Numbered from the stretch's first letter, positions 10,591-22,252 are shown. The stretch is DNA of 64,000 bases from Pomphorhynchus laevis (GCA_012934845.2 WNNJ02000983.1:1-64000), one strand, 5' to 3'. Notes: a model not told the origin generated them from the sequence alone. Numbers and translations are program-made.

Positions 10591-12048
10591 TTAATTGATT
10601 AGTAAAGAACTTGAAAGATTTACTTTAATAAAAAGATGATATTCAAATAAATATTTAATTGATTTAACTGAGTAAGTTTCAAAAATAAAACAATAAACGG
10701 CAATAAATATTGATACGAAATAATCACTTCCATGATGTCATATCAATCCATTAATTAAAATAGCATTTTCAAAAGTGCATAAAAATGCAAATAGCATTAT
10801 CAATACTAAATATATTTAAATATAATATAATATTATATTTATATTTATTATATTATATTAAAATATAATATAAATATAATATATTTATTTTCAACACTTT
10901 AATAAAATCGATAAGATAGCAGCAATTATAGCAAAACAATTAATTTCCAAATTTAGGCTCACGACTAGATTTTGAGGCATTTACCATATTAAGTATAAAA
11001 TAATATTCTGAGCAATATAATTTAATTATTGTATATAAAAGTATGGAGCATTCAAATCAGTATGACCGTATTTAAAGACTGATACTTCTGTGGTTTTACC
11101 CAACTTTAGTAGATAGAGCTTTAATCGAGTTGGTGAAAGTTCAATTAATGGTTCAGTCACTAGTAGAACATTCTTCTCATTGTTTGATTTGATACACGTC
11201 ATTATCTTAAAATGAGTAAAGTTTAGGAATAAAATTTGATAAAAATATATTTTTTACATTTAATAAATAAATATTAGATTATAAAATCGTCATTTTATCC
11301 GAGTTGAACAAAACACTTGGATTTATAATTTCATAGATTTTAACAAACGGTTGCTTTATATAACGAAATATTTGTGACATTTTATAACACTGCAAATTAT
11401 TTGTTTAAAAATGCTTGAATTAAAATAAGGCTCGCTGGGTTTTTTATTAAAAAATGTCGAAAGAAGAAAATTTTAAATTTTTTGCTTGCAGATAGCAACT
11501 TACTCTTGGAGAATAAAGTGTTTTAATGTTTTATATTTTGTAGTGAAGATATTTATATCACGATAACATTTTTAAATTTAAAATAAAAATCAATGTTTAT
11601 GAATTCGATCATCGGCTTCTGCTGCAAATATTTTGTTTAAAAATGATTGAATTGGAATGAGGCTCGCTGAAATTGGAATGATGCTCACTTGAATTGAAAT
11701 GAAGCTCACCATAATATACCATCATGTTTTAGATAATATAATATAATATAATACGTCTACGTATTTGATACAATATATAAATTATATATTGTAGTGAAGA
11801 TATTTATACAACGATAACATTTATAAATTTAAAATATAAATCAATTTTTATGATTTGACTAATAAATAACACGTTAATATATGATAAATAAAAATAAAAA
11901 AAAATTTGTATCGCAGCAAGATGGATTTTGTCAAGTTTATGATAAATCTACCGAGACAGTGACGGAGCCGCAAATTGTTACAACTAATGTATTTTCACTC
12001 CCTGACACCCCACGTCCCGTCCTTTCCTGTCTCGTTTCTCAATAACTT
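10591..12048 (+). repeat. Segmental duplication, 5' block (copy 1)
   Basis: This 1458-bp block matches 36305-37762 without any indel. I noticed only one base difference (TATATAAAAG versus TATATGAAAG). It is mostly AT-rich and ends in the C-rich leader of the L2/CR1-like LINE (CACCCCACGTCCCGTCC). The match breaks at AATAACTT; a foreign 300-bp filler follows here. Confidence 0.85.
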
Positions 12049-12351
12049 ATTGGTTTTGTAAAGAATAAGGCTTTCTGGATAAATTTGTTAACTAATTGAA
12101 TAAACATTATTAGAATTAAATATACATATATCATCAATGTATCGAAACATATTTTATATCTTTATATAACAAATATATCTTTATCTTTATGAAGATATTT
12201 CATATCTTTATAAAGTAGGAACATCTGTAAAGTTTAAATTAAATATCAATATCACTACGTCATCCCTTCTCAAAGCAGCCATTCTAACATTGCTGAATTT
12301 TCATATACGCGAAATGTTGTTTTTATTTTATTAAAATAATATTTCTCCTTA
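12049..12351 (-). mobile_element. Filler with Penelope-like RT palm fragment
   Basis: It replaces 2.7 kb of the L2-like LINE that is present in the other copy. On the minus strand, ATGTTTCGATACATTGATGA encodes MFRYIDDICIFNS, the YxDD catalytic block in the (R)YIDDI form typical of Penelope-like elements, followed by YPESLILYKTN. That last segment is similar to the sequence leading into the fragment at 7.2 kb (KTNINDKEGIYLDI). So the filler is a small broken Penelope-like piece of the same family. Confidence 0.55.
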
Positions 12352-13197
12352 AACGTCATGCAATACGCCGATGACATTCTAATCTATGCTCATGCACCCG
12401 CACATCGCATACACGATATCGGCATATCTGCCTCCAACTGTCTTTCTTCTATCTACAAACGTCTCTCCAATCTCCATCTCGTTCTAAACGCCGAAAAGTT
12501 CAAAATAATGTGGATCCTTCCCCGTAAACCAAGCATATCTCCTCCCATTGTATTTTTTGCCTCATCGATCATCCCTATAGTCCACAATCTCACTTTCTTA
12601 GGCTTCCATTTCGATGATCACCTTTCCCTTAAACCCTTCGTCCGTGACAAGGTCCGCTCGTCTAGCTTAATTCTTCGTGACATCCGCCGTATCCGCCCCC
12701 TTATCGACTTCCGTTCTTGTATGTCTCTTCTTTCATCGCTTCTTTTCCCTAAAATCGATTACTGCCTTAGCCTTTTCGCCAATTCTCCAAAATCCATCAT
12801 CCTACCCCTACAACGAATAATCAACACCGCCGTTCGAGTGCTCTTTCGTCTCCGTCGCTTCGACCACACATCCACATATTTTGCCCAACTCTCCTGGCCC
12901 ACCATCCACATCCGCATCAAACTCCGCCTTCTTCTCGTTACCTTTTGTCTCATCGCTGTCGGCTCCCCATCGTTCATCAACCTTCCTTTCTTAGACGATA
13001 CTCGCCCCAACTCGCTATCGCTTCGTTCCTGTCATACCCTCTTACTCCACGTTCCTAATTACTCCAACAACTACGGTCTCCGATCCTTCCTCGTCGCCGC
13101 CTCACTCGCCTGGAATCAACTCCCTCTCGACGTCCGCCGCGCCCCCTCCTTTATCACATTCAAACACCTCCTCCGTTCACACCTTCTCGACACCTGA
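12352..13197 (+). mobile_element. L2/CR1-like LINE, RT 3' part (truncated copy)
   Basis: A 279-codon open frame starting at the catalytic block MQYADDILIYAHAP and continuing through the thumb to the LINE's normal end (FKHLLRSHLLDT). It matches codons of the fuller copy at 40471-41310 with only about five nucleotide changes. Endonuclease, fingers and most of the palm are absent, replaced by the Penelope-like filler. It cannot be functional. Confidence 0.85.
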
Positions 13198-13228
13198 TTC
13201 ACAGTTTTGTTTTGTTGTGGTCATGTAA

Positions 13229-13244
13229 GCGTGCGCTGGCACGC
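13229..13244 (+). other. 3'-terminal hairpin of the L2-like LINE
   Basis: GCGTGC-GCTG-GCACGC, a perfect 6-bp stem, lies 31 bases after the stop codon and about 20 bases before the AT-rich tail. The same hairpin occurs at 41342-41357. Base-changed versions occur at 14002-14018 and 42468-42484 (minus strand). It is probably the RT recognition element of this LINE family. Confidence 0.65.
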
Positions 13245-13251
13245 ATTTGCC

Positions 13252-13751
13252 ACGTTAAAATAAATCCTTTTTTATTAGCAACATTTATACAATTCTACTA
13301 GACCGAAATTCGACAAAACAATCTATCAAAGGCAATAGGTGAAGACGTATTCGAAACAAAGTCGAAATGATATAATCTAAAACTGAAATATTACCGATTA
13401 TAATGATATGATGTAATCATGGTTCACATAAGTAAACCACTAAACCAGTTAGTAGGAAGCAAAATTATTATATCAAATATAGATATAGAAATGCCAGGCT
13501 TAGCAACAACGAATTCCTATACGCAATAGCTGCTGAATATTAAATGCTTCTAACGACTACCCCTATCAATGTGATGGAAATATCGCTATAGCTCATTTAC
13601 ATATACAATTGACAGTTATCCATCTATGAGATATAACGTGATTATGGAGTTCTTAGCAAACAAACTAAAGACATGTTCAAATATCAAATTAGAACCTGCT
13701 GAGTCGCATACCATTATGTCTTATCTTCAATAACCTACATTGACCTCGATG
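13252..13751 (+). repeat. Segmental duplication, 3' flank (copy 1)
   Basis: Matches 41366-41866 with roughly 18 substitutions, so it is clearly more diverged than the LINE part and the 5' block. The match ends at GACCTCGATG in both copies. No gene seen. Confidence 0.8.
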
Positions 13752-13889
13752 TGAGATTGGATATCTCACAAAACAGAGCGCGTATTTGGACCACTAAACT
13801 TATCAGTTTAACATTAGACTCAATATTAGATAGAAACTGGATCTTGATAATCAGAGATAACTGAGTCAATGTATTTCTGACACAGGTTA

Positions 13890-13972
13890 TATTACCGGGA
13901 AAGCAAAGTCCACATGCCTATAATAACTTGTCAGTAGAACAAATCAGGTCATATAACTGAGTCTGTGTAATA
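13890..13972 (+). repeat. AT-rich dispersed repeat, 5' end only
   Basis: AAAGTCCACATGCCTATAAT, AACTTGTCAGTAGAACAAAT and ATAACTGAGTCTGTG: this is the 5' end of the dispersed family, cut short where a LINE tail lies. Confidence 0.55.
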
Positions 13973-14027
13973 ATAACAATAATTTATTTGAAGTGGCAAA
14001 TGCGTACCAGCTGCACGCTTACAAGTC
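13971..14027 (-). mobile_element. Extreme 3' end of an L2-like LINE
   Basis: On the minus strand: GGACTTGTAAGCGTGC, AGCTG, GTACGCATTTGCCAC, then an AT tail (AAATAAATTATTGTTATTAT). It is the terminal hairpin and tail of the same LINE family as at 13.2 and 41.3 kb, truncated to about 50 bp. Confidence 0.6.
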
Positions 14028-14890
14028 CACTAAAAAAAACGGAAAAAGTCAATAAAATATTCCTCTCAAAATTATTAATTCGTCGTACTGACGCATTAAA
14101 ACTGACAAATTCAAGCGTATCGCTACACTTAAAGACCAGAAACCCAATACCATATTATGATCTAGGGTATGTATCCTTATTGCAGGAATGACCTTTCGTT
14201 GCTGCAACGGATTTCAATCAGCGGATCATCGACGAGGCCAAAATTTTTAAAATTATAGATAAAATTTTTATTTCAGAAAAAATAATTTTATAATAAAAAA
14301 TATTAAATTAAATTTTTAGACAATGTCGTTGTTTTAAACATAGAGACATTTTGTGTACAGTCCAAAGTTTGGTCATCAGTTATAAATGCAATTGTAATTT
14401 ATACGATCTTCAGTTTATTTTTGATTGCAGAAATTAGTCTACAGTTATTATTTACTTAAACAATTTTTATTGTTTTCGGCCATTACATATTTCGACAGGT
14501 AAATATAATTGTAAATATCATCGTAAGGGATTTAATAAATAATAATTTTATTATAGTGTTGTAAATTTACTAATAATTTTGCTGGTAGTTTAAATCACAT
14601 TATATCACAATTAATTATAATTTTTTAATCATAATTTTGTAATTATAATGTTTTTGACAGTTTAATTCACATTTAATTACAGATAGAGATATCCAGAAAA
14701 TTGTTCAAATATGAATAGAAAGTCTCTACAGATAAACAGGGTCCCAAGTTATGTATTCATTTTTAATGTATAAATTATTTCAAATAATAATTCAAACTAC
14801 CGCTTTTTTAATGTCATCGTTTTAAAATTAAGGATAAGTAAAAAATATTATAATTTATTATCGTAGCTCAAGTAGAATATGTTTCATATA
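14028..14890. other. AT-rich region, no gene
   Basis: Short open stretches only; nothing recognised on either strand. Confidence 0.4.
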
Positions 14891-15010
14891 CCGTTGTGTT
14901 ATGACTTTACATTTAGTCATATGGGATCTTCCGTTGTGTTATGACTTTACATTTAGTCATATGGGATCTTCCGTTGTGTTATGACTTTACATTTAGTCAT
15001 ATGGAATCTT
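14891..15010. repeat. 40-bp tandem repeat, three copies
   Basis: Three head-to-tail units beginning CCGTTGTGTT and ending ATGGGATCTT (last unit ATGGAATCTT). Each contains ATGACT-8 nt-AGTCAT, a 6-bp inverted repeat. It lies about 0.7 kb upstream of the Shisa-like gene. Confidence 0.85.
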
Positions 15011-15674
15011 TGAAATCATCCATAGACGATATCAAAGCTGATAGTTAAAATACTGGAAGAATAAGGAAAATCGTTGATGACACAGCTGTCGTGTCTGTGC
15101 CTTTTTAAACAAAGCATAGACTTCTCAAAATTCAAGGCAGATTTATCCTGTTTTCTTGCTATTTACAGATCCCATCAACAACACCTTTTCCTGGCGTTAG
15201 AAAAAGCATATTTTTCTTTTAAGAAATAATCGTTTTTCGGAATTACGACGCGTATATTTTGCCTGTTTAATTGACTTTCTCTTTCCTCTATGAAACGAAA
15301 CAACCATTAGCTTGCGGCTAATCAGAAAATTTTACATCGAAGCAAAAATAAAAATGATTTGTCAATCAAGATAAAAAAAACGGTTTATTAATTAATTTTC
15401 TTTTACGATATATTTATGTGCGAACAGATACACGACAGCCGTGATGATTATAATTTGTACATGAAAAGGCTTCTTAACTTGCTATCTTTTTACTAAAACA
15501 GTAGTCGTATTCTGTATTCAGACCTTCTCTTGAATTAAAAGAAAAAACTTCGTTGGTAGTTTCAGGTGTACTTCGTACAAATAAAAGCATATATTAGGAT
15601 AGGATCTTCTCATTTAGTGCCCGGATGACTTTATTAGAAGGGACCATTTAGAAATCGTTGCCTCCTTGGCTTAA
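15011..15674. other. Upstream region of the Shisa-like gene
   Basis: A first exon with a signal peptide is expected here or further upstream, but I could not identify one. No clear TATA or initiator can be assigned. Confidence 0.35.
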
Positions 15675-16457
15675 TTGCCCGAAAAGTATAAACTTGAAAG
15701 CCGAATTTCGATAATGTCTGCTGAAAGGCCAGCGTTTTGTTCTGGATATCAGGATGAAAATGGTGTGTGGCAGAATGGTTTCTTGTGTCCTTCGTTAAAT
15801 GGAAAACCTAGGCAATGTTGTATAAATGAAAATAAGAAATACTGCTGTTTTGGTAAAACAGCCGTATCATCTATTATTGCCTTTGACCCATATTCTATTA
15901 ACAAACAGCGATTAAGCAACATTAATCCTATAATTCAACAAAATCAAACTTTCAATAGCCTGACAGAGAAATACGGTATCGATAGCGAATTTCTAAATAA
16001 AATAATGTTACCTACAACTGTATGTAGCTTAGTTTGTCTGATTTTAGTAGTGATTTCATTTACACTTTACATTTGCTGTAGAAGAATTAAAGAATCTAAG
16101 CGTCTTCCAATATACTATTACGAAGATTATCCAACAAATTATTTTAGCTACCATTTCGATGATCATCCCGTAACAAGGGCCGATAACCGCTACAAGCTAC
16201 AAAAGCGATCGAATAATTTATCCCGTATTTTGGTAGCAGATGAAGAAAACAATCGATACGACTATTTTAAAAACAACTCTAAATTTGGCAGCGCAGATAG
16301 TAGTGAGCCCTTATCAAAAAGTAATCAATCTGTTGTTGATTCCTTGATTAACATATATCCGTCTTTAAAAACGTCTTCGTATATAACTGCAAGGAGACAT
16401 CAAGAACGGTGTAATGTCAAAATACCACAGACAACCGCAACTACGGCCTTAATATAG
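15675..16457 (+). CDS. Shisa-family single-pass membrane protein (3' exon)
   Basis: A 260-codon frame. Near its start is a cysteine-rich module: FCSGYQDENGVWQNGFLCPS, then QCC and YCC (residues 21-58). The spacing C-x16-C-x9-CC-x7-CC with G-W and F-x-CP is the Shisa N-terminal domain. A hydrophobic segment at about residues 111-135 is the transmembrane helix, followed by ICCRR, a basic stop-transfer and palmitoylation-like juxtamembrane site. The cytoplasmic tail is rich in Tyr, Asn and Ser. Shisa proteins act in the ER/Golgi and at the surface on receptor maturation (Fzd/FGFR, AMPA receptors). The ORF lacks a signal peptide. CTGAAAG before GCCAGCG looks like a splice acceptor, so the true protein probably begins with an upstream exon and the first roughly 18 codons may be intronic. 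Confidence 0.8.
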   Translation: MPEKYKLESRISIMSAERPAFCSGYQDENGVWQNGFLCPSLNGKPRQCCINENKKYCCFGKTAVSSIIAFDPYSINKQRLSNINPIIQQNQTFNSLTEKYGIDSEFLNKIMLPTTVCSLVCLILVVISFTLYICCRRIKESKRLPIYYYEDYPTNYFSYHFDDHPVTRADNRYKLQKRSNNLSRILVADEENNRYDYFKNNSKFGSADSSEPLSKSNQSVVDSLINIYPSLKTSSYITARRHQERCNVKIPQTTATTALI

Positions 16458-16957
16458 ATTCACAAAATTAACTCTCAAATTACAGGCAAGCTGTATGAAA
16501 GCCATTTATATTTTCGTTCGCTTTTAAACGCTGGTATTTATGTCAGTGAATACACTCTTAGTTAATAAAATTCACAGCACTCTAAACTATTTACTTCTTT
16601 TTGATTTTATAGTCAATGAATATTTAAAATAAATCAGTAATAGCACGTACATGCGTAGCTTATAATTTCGATTCGTATATCAAATTATATCAAAGGCTGT
16701 ATTTACCTGTTCAACTAACTCATAATTGCATAACTAAGTCATATTAATTGCACAGCTAACTCAAATTAATAGGAAGACGAAAGCTGTGATGAATGGGCGT
16801 TATACGTCATGACCAGTGTCAGTCTGATACACAAAGACGCCCTCGATAGAATCAAATAGAAAGAATTTTCAAATGCAGCGGAACCCATTGTTACACGGGA
16901 AGGCGCTAAAGAAAATTAATAAGAACTATATCATTTTAATTGCATAACTAACTCATA
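16458..16957. other. Downstream of Shisa-like gene, no gene seen
   Basis: Possible polyadenylation signal TTAATAAAATTC about 110 bp after the stop. A small less AT-rich patch near 16790-16910 has no recognised content. Confidence 0.4.
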
Positions 16958-17264
16958 TTAATTTCACAAATCATTAAAAAATAGTTCTTTCATGTCAATT
17001 ATTTCGATCAGAAAGAATCAGAATTAATTATCTTTACACACTAAATGTGTTTTACGTTTTGACTCAAGAAATGCTCATTCTAAAATTATGGTAGATAAAT
17101 ATTTTCCATGATTAATAATTTCACAAATCATTAAAAAATAGTTCTTTCATGTCAATTATTTCGATCAGAAAGAATCAGAATTAATTATCTTTACACACTA
17201 AATGTGTTTTACGTTTTGACTCAAGAAATGCTCATTCTAAAATTATGGTAGATAAATATTTTCC
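16958..17264. repeat. Tandem duplication of about 155 bp
   Basis: TTCACAAATCATTAAAAAAT through GGTAGATAAATATTTTCC occurs twice back to back, with no differences noticed inside the unit. A recent local duplication. Confidence 0.9.
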
Positions 17265-18159
17265 GCCACGTATTTTCATAATTTTTAGACACTTTTCATT
17301 TATAATCAAAGATTTAGTAAAAATTAACTTTAAACTTTAAACTTAAAACTCTTCCATAACGAGTTTTCACTTTTATATGTTGATATCTTTTATTCATTCT
17401 GAAATCGTTTCTGTTTAATTATTCAACTGACCACTGATAGAAACAATGTTTCATGGTTCAATAATAATTTATATTTAATAATTTTGGTTCAAACGATAAT
17501 TGTATAATGAAGTGTAAATCTTTCAATAATGTCATGAGGGGATTAAACAAACCGTCGTACATTCAATACGACAGAAATCCGTGAAACTAATAATGAAATC
17601 AAGTTATTGAAATGCATGAACTTACTTTTGAAGTTATATCACTAGCCGATGCAGGTGTATCATTTGCGTATCAATTAAGATAAAACTTTCTAATTTTTAT
17701 GATCCACTGTATATTTATTTTATAACAGTCTATTCATAAATGTTATCGTATATTTGATTGTTAAGTTTTATTTAAGAAATATACATAAAACCCTCAAAAG
17801 TTTTATTTAAGTAAATAAATAAAAAGTTTTAAACAAGTTTTTAAATTTATAACAAACTAATATCAATATTAGTTTGTTTTATAATTCATTACGACGATTT
17901 TAATGTCAGCGAAATAGCGTTGACAGCAAGATTTACTATTTACTGTCAATCTATTATACATTTGACTCTTATTAAAATTATCTGAAGTTATTACTCATCT
18001 CTAGCTGACGGATAACTGTAACCAACATCTGAAGATGCCAGCAGTTGATCACTACATTAATTGTTTAAATATCTTCATATGTTAGAAGGTTCATTTTGTT
18101 CAAACAGAACTTTCCTAGTTATACTTGCAGGATTATACTTGCAAAATTTGAACTAGGTT
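17265..18159. other. AT-rich region, no gene
   Basis: No ORF above background. Around 17845-17880, the repeated words AACAAACTAATATCAAT and ATTAGTTTGTT form an imperfect inverted repeat. Confidence 0.4.
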
Positions 18160-18395
18160 TAAACTAATTCCGATACATCGTTTGTTATTTATTAGTCAAT
18201 TCATAAAAATTGAATTTTATTTCAAATTTCAATTTTTTATTTAAACTTGATATAAGTTATTAAATTTTAAAACAATTATTTATTATCTAATTATTAAATT
18301 TTAATCTATTGATTTAGCATTATTATTTTTGTTTATTTATTTTTCATTTTATAATTATATTAAATACTTGGACTCGGTTAGCTGAATTGATCTCT
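18160..18395 (-). repeat. AT-rich dispersed repeat, minus-strand copy
   Basis: CCGATACATCGTTTGTTATT, TATTAGTCAATTCATAAAAA, the AT-rich middle, and TACTTGGACTCGGTTAGCTG at the 5' end of the element (as complement). Same order as the copy at 1.6-1.95 kb. Confidence 0.6.
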
Positions 18396-20180
18396 TAAAG
18401 AACAATTAAAAATTAATATTTAAACAGTAGTAGTTAGTTATTACTTTTACAAAAACAATTACTAGACAGTGAATATAACCAAATGATAAGGACAATTATT
18501 AAATAAAAATTGAGGCATCTTCCGCGTTTTAAAACGTTGTCGGCACTATTAAGCTTGTAAATGGTGCTAATTTTATCGCATTAAGACAACTTATAGATAC
18601 CAAATAGTCGCAATATCAAAGTTTTTTCAGTGGCTAGTTTAATTGCCAAGTTGGTATATTTAAATTTCATGTTTTTATATATCCCTGGTGGGATTGCGTA
18701 CTTGTACAAATCATCGAGACGTTAAGAATTGCTAACATATAACAGTTGACTTTATTCGTATTTAGTAATTGTGTATATAATCAGTCGGCAACGTTGGCGA
18801 TTAATTCAATTCGAGAGAAAGATACCTAAGAAGGTATAACTATCATGTTCTGTAGAGACTTTGAATTTTTACATTTACTGCTTAAATACCTTTCATCTGA
18901 TATTGCATTGTGACTTGGAAATTTGTCTGATATACGCAACAATAAATTTTTATAATATTTTAAAGTTAACAAGTGGATTTAGCACGTAATTGATAAATAA
19001 AATATTGGAAAATAATATATTTCTAAAGTCCATGTAATTTTCCATAGTTGAACTTCTATGTCTCGATCATTTTGGACATTCCTGACTTTTCTAAGACGAA
19101 TTTGAAAATTAACTCGATTATTTCATAATAAATTTTATTGGAGATAAAATTAAAAATCTTGCTTTTGTGCAGTTTCATAGCTGACTAGCCAATTGAGTAT
19201 ATTGCCCAAGGGTTAACACGCTATCGGCAAATATTCACAGCAAAAAGTCAACTGTCTATACATACATTATACACAAATAGTATATTAAAGTTTCACTCTA
19301 AGACAAAAACAATACATAATTATAAATAATTTCATTGCTCGAACATATTAACTAAATGTTAGAAGGGATCCCAATAATAATTACAAAAACAGCAGGCCAT
19401 GTGATAAAGAACAAATATGCACACGAGCACTTGTTGGCATGAAGGTCGCAATATAAACATGGGTTGTCTCAATGGATTCTCCACTGTAGACTATAGATAA
19501 GAGTAAATGCCACTGAGACTTGTTTGGAAAACAAAAATGCGGAAACCGATACAGACAAGTATCGAAATATAATCACGGAGTTATGTATTCAGTCAATTTC
19601 ATATCATAATAATATAACGAAAGATAGCTTCATTGCTCTTAAACAACAAATGACATTCGTAGCCAACAATGCACATAATTATTACAGTAAATCAAGTTTC
19701 GTACTGTAAATTGAAAAATCTGAACTTATTCTTAAACCAAAAGAATATGTGGAATTTCCAGATTTAACAAAATGCGGCACGTGTAGTATTGAATTCACAA
19801 TTGAACATTTTTTATCAAAATTAAATATTAAATATTCTTTAGTGCAAATATTAGAATTAAAATGAAATCAAATTTAAAGTATAAATAAGGATAAACGCTG
19901 CTGCTTAGATTATATATTTTCCTTTAAATAAACTGGTCAATGTTGCTCCTAAACAATTGCGAAATATGTATTTATATCATCCCATCATGATATGGAATCT
20001 AAATTTAAATCTAAATTTAAAAATAGAATTAAAATCCATATTTTAATTTGTTGTACATGATTTTAAATGTCGCCGAGCATTTTTACTTCCTTGAAAATTT
20101 TAATTTTCACAAAATACAATATTCGTCTGTATCCCACGCAATATAAACATATAAGTATCATTAATTATATTCATAATTAT
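18396..20180. other. Mostly non-coding, possible retroelement remnant at 19.4-19.9 kb
   Basis: No gene. At 19524-19709 a 61-codon frame is followed after a stop by CGTCSIEFTIEHFLSK. The pattern C-x2-C...EH-x-L recalls zinc motifs at LINE C-termini, but it is too short to assign. Confidence 0.3.
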
Positions 20181-20192
20181 ATCATTAATTAT
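20181..20192. repeat. Left target-site duplication of hammerhead array
   Basis: ATCATTAATTAT, repeated exactly at 20819-20830 on the other side of the two-monomer array. Confidence 0.6.
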
Positions 20193-20368
20193 TAGTAATC
20201 ATCATTTAAGAAATAAGTAAGTAAGCCGATATTAAGATACCTTGCGCTGGCATTTGCCAGTGCTTGTGCTGATGATCAAATTTGGGAAAGCTGTAGTGCT
20301 AATTCAGCACTCTAGATGATGTTACTTGAGATTTTCTAGTACATCATGCACTTGATTTATTCGTTGAT

Positions 20369-20444
20369 TGCCGTCTGCTAGTCCTCTGCATCCAGCTGTG
20401 GGAGGGAACTGGCACTGATGAGTCATTGTGATGACGAAACGGCA
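20369..20444 (+). ncRNA. Hammerhead ribozyme 1 (type III layout)
   Basis: Helix III TGCCGT/ACGGCA, cleavage triplet GTC (cut after 20375), helix I TGCTAG...CTGGCA with an inner CCTC/GAGG stem, core CTGATGA, helix II GTCAT-TGTG-ATGAC, core GAAA. All catalytic positions are canonical. The open ends are in helix III. Confidence 0.92.
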
Positions 20445-20671
20445 TTCATCATTCTTTCGTGTCGAGCTTATATGATTACTAAAAATTCACGCGGAATGGC
20501 ATCATCATTTGAGAAATAAGTAAGTAAGCCGATATTAAGATACCTTGAGCTGGCATTTGCCAGTGCTTTTGCTAATGATCAAATTTGGGAAAGCTGTAGT
20601 GCTAATTCAGCACTCTAGATGATGTTACTTGAGATTTTCTAGTACATCATGCACTTGATTTATTCGTTGAT

Positions 20672-20749
20672 TGCCGTCTGCTAGTCCTCTCTGCATCCAG
20701 CTGTGGGAGGGAACTGGCACTGATGAGTCATAGTGATGACGAAACGGCA
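20672..20749 (+). ncRNA. Hammerhead ribozyme 2
   Basis: Same parts as ribozyme 1. Helix II loop is TAGT-type (GTCATAGTGATGAC). Cut predicted after 20678. Canonical core. Confidence 0.92.
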
Positions 20750-20818
20750 TTCGTCATTCTTTCGCGTCGGGCTTATATGATTACTAAAAATTCACGCGGA
20801 ATGGTATCATCATCTGAG

Positions 20819-21411
20819 ATCATTAATTATATAATTTATCATTCACTACAATATAATTTATTATAATATTCAATATTGATATTTAAAACATTTTATTGCG
20901 ATACGCCTATAGTTAAACACCGATTTAGCATTCAAAAAGATATTTGCTCTCAACTAATTTATATATTTATTTTATTTGATTTAAATTTATTAAATTATAC
21001 ATTATAATGCATTAAAATGTATTATACGCGATAGTATATTTTGATAAAGCTCAAAGAAATTAATTTTAAGCCTATAAATTAATAAAGTAATATATTTACA
21101 AATTAATAAATATAATATATTTTATAAATTAATAAATTATTTAATTAGAGCCTTTAATTAATTTTAAGATATTAGATATCTTAAATTTTAAGGTATTAGA
21201 TATTATTATATATAATATATTAATAGATTAATCTATTAATATAATCAAATAACAATCTATTAATCTATTAATTTATATATATAAATTTATAAGTGATATA
21301 AACGTTATTAATATAAAAGCAATATACTTATCAAGTCAATTTATATTCATTAGATTATAATTTTAAGAATTTGAATTACAGAAAAGCAATTTGATGGGGG
21401 ATAAACAAAGG
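20819..21411. repeat. AT-rich spacer block, copy 1
   Basis: About 590 bp of unique-looking AT-rich DNA that is repeated with no differences noticed at 23623-24222. It was probably the host flank to the right of the original array and was carried along in a larger tandem duplication. Confidence 0.85.
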
Positions 21412-21640
21412 CAAACGCATTCTTTCGTGTCGAGCTTATATGATTACTAAAAATTCACGCGGAATGGCATCATCATTTGAGAAATAAGTAAGTAAGCCGA
21501 TATTAAGATACCTTGAGCTGGCATTTGCCAGTGCTTTTGCTAATGATCAAATTTGGGAAAGCTGTAGTGCTAATTCAGCTCTCTAAATGATGTTACTAGA
21601 GATTTTCTAGTACATCATACACATTGATTCATTCATCGAT

Positions 21641-21719
21641 TGCCGTCTGCCAGTCCTCCTCTGCATCCAGTAGTGGGAGGGACCTGCCACTGATGAGTCA
21701 TAGTGATGACGAAACGGCA
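21641..21719 (+). ncRNA. Hammerhead ribozyme 3
   Basis: Canonical GTC, CTGATGA and GAAA. Helix I is TGCCAG...CTGCCA with one C-C mismatch, so it may fold less well than its neighbours. Confidence 0.88.
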
Positions 21720-21946
21720 TTCGTCATTCTTTCGTGTCGAGCTTATATGATTACTAAAAATTCACGCGGAATGGTATCATCATTTGAGAAATAAGTAAGT
21801 AAGCCGATATTAGGATACCTTGCGCTGGCATTTGCCAGTGCTTGTGCTGATGATCAAATTTGGGGAAGCTGTAGTGCTAATTCAGCACTCTAGATGATGT
21901 TACTAGAGATTTTCTAGTACATCATGCACTTGATTCATTCGTTGAT

Positions 21947-22025
21947 TGCCGTCTGCTAGTCCTCCTCTGCATCCAGCTGTGGGAGGGAACTGGCACTGAT
22001 GAGTCATTGTGATGACGAAACGGCA
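21947..22025 (+). ncRNA. Hammerhead ribozyme 4
   Basis: Canonical core. Helix I TGCTAG...CTGGCA with the CCTCC/GGAGG inner stem and CAGCTGTG in the apical loop. Confidence 0.92.
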
Positions 22026-22252
22026 TTCATCATTCTTTCGTGTCGAGCTTATATGATTACTAAAAATTCACGCGGAATGGCATCATCATTTGAGAAATAA
22101 GTAAGTAAGCCGATATTAAGATACCTTGAGCTGGCATTTGCCAGTGCTTTTGCTAATGATCAAATTTGGGAAAGCTGTAGTGCTAATTCAGCACTCTAGA
22201 TGATGTTACTTGAGATTTTCTAGTACATCATGCACTTGATTTATTCGTTGAT

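Larger units (their letters stand above)
20193..20818 (+). repeat. Hammerhead satellite array 1 (about two 303-306-bp monomers)
   Basis: Two head-to-tail monomers. Each starts near ATCATCATTTRAGAAATAAG, runs through CTGGCATTTGCCAG, AGTGCTAATTCAGCACT and an ATGATGT...ACATCAT hairpin, then the hammerhead ribozyme, and ends with GCTTATATGATTACTAAAAA and CACGCGGAATGG. No ORF and no tRNA-like promoter. The 12-bp exact direct repeat at its edges suggests it entered as a dimer-sized insertion. Confidence 0.85.
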
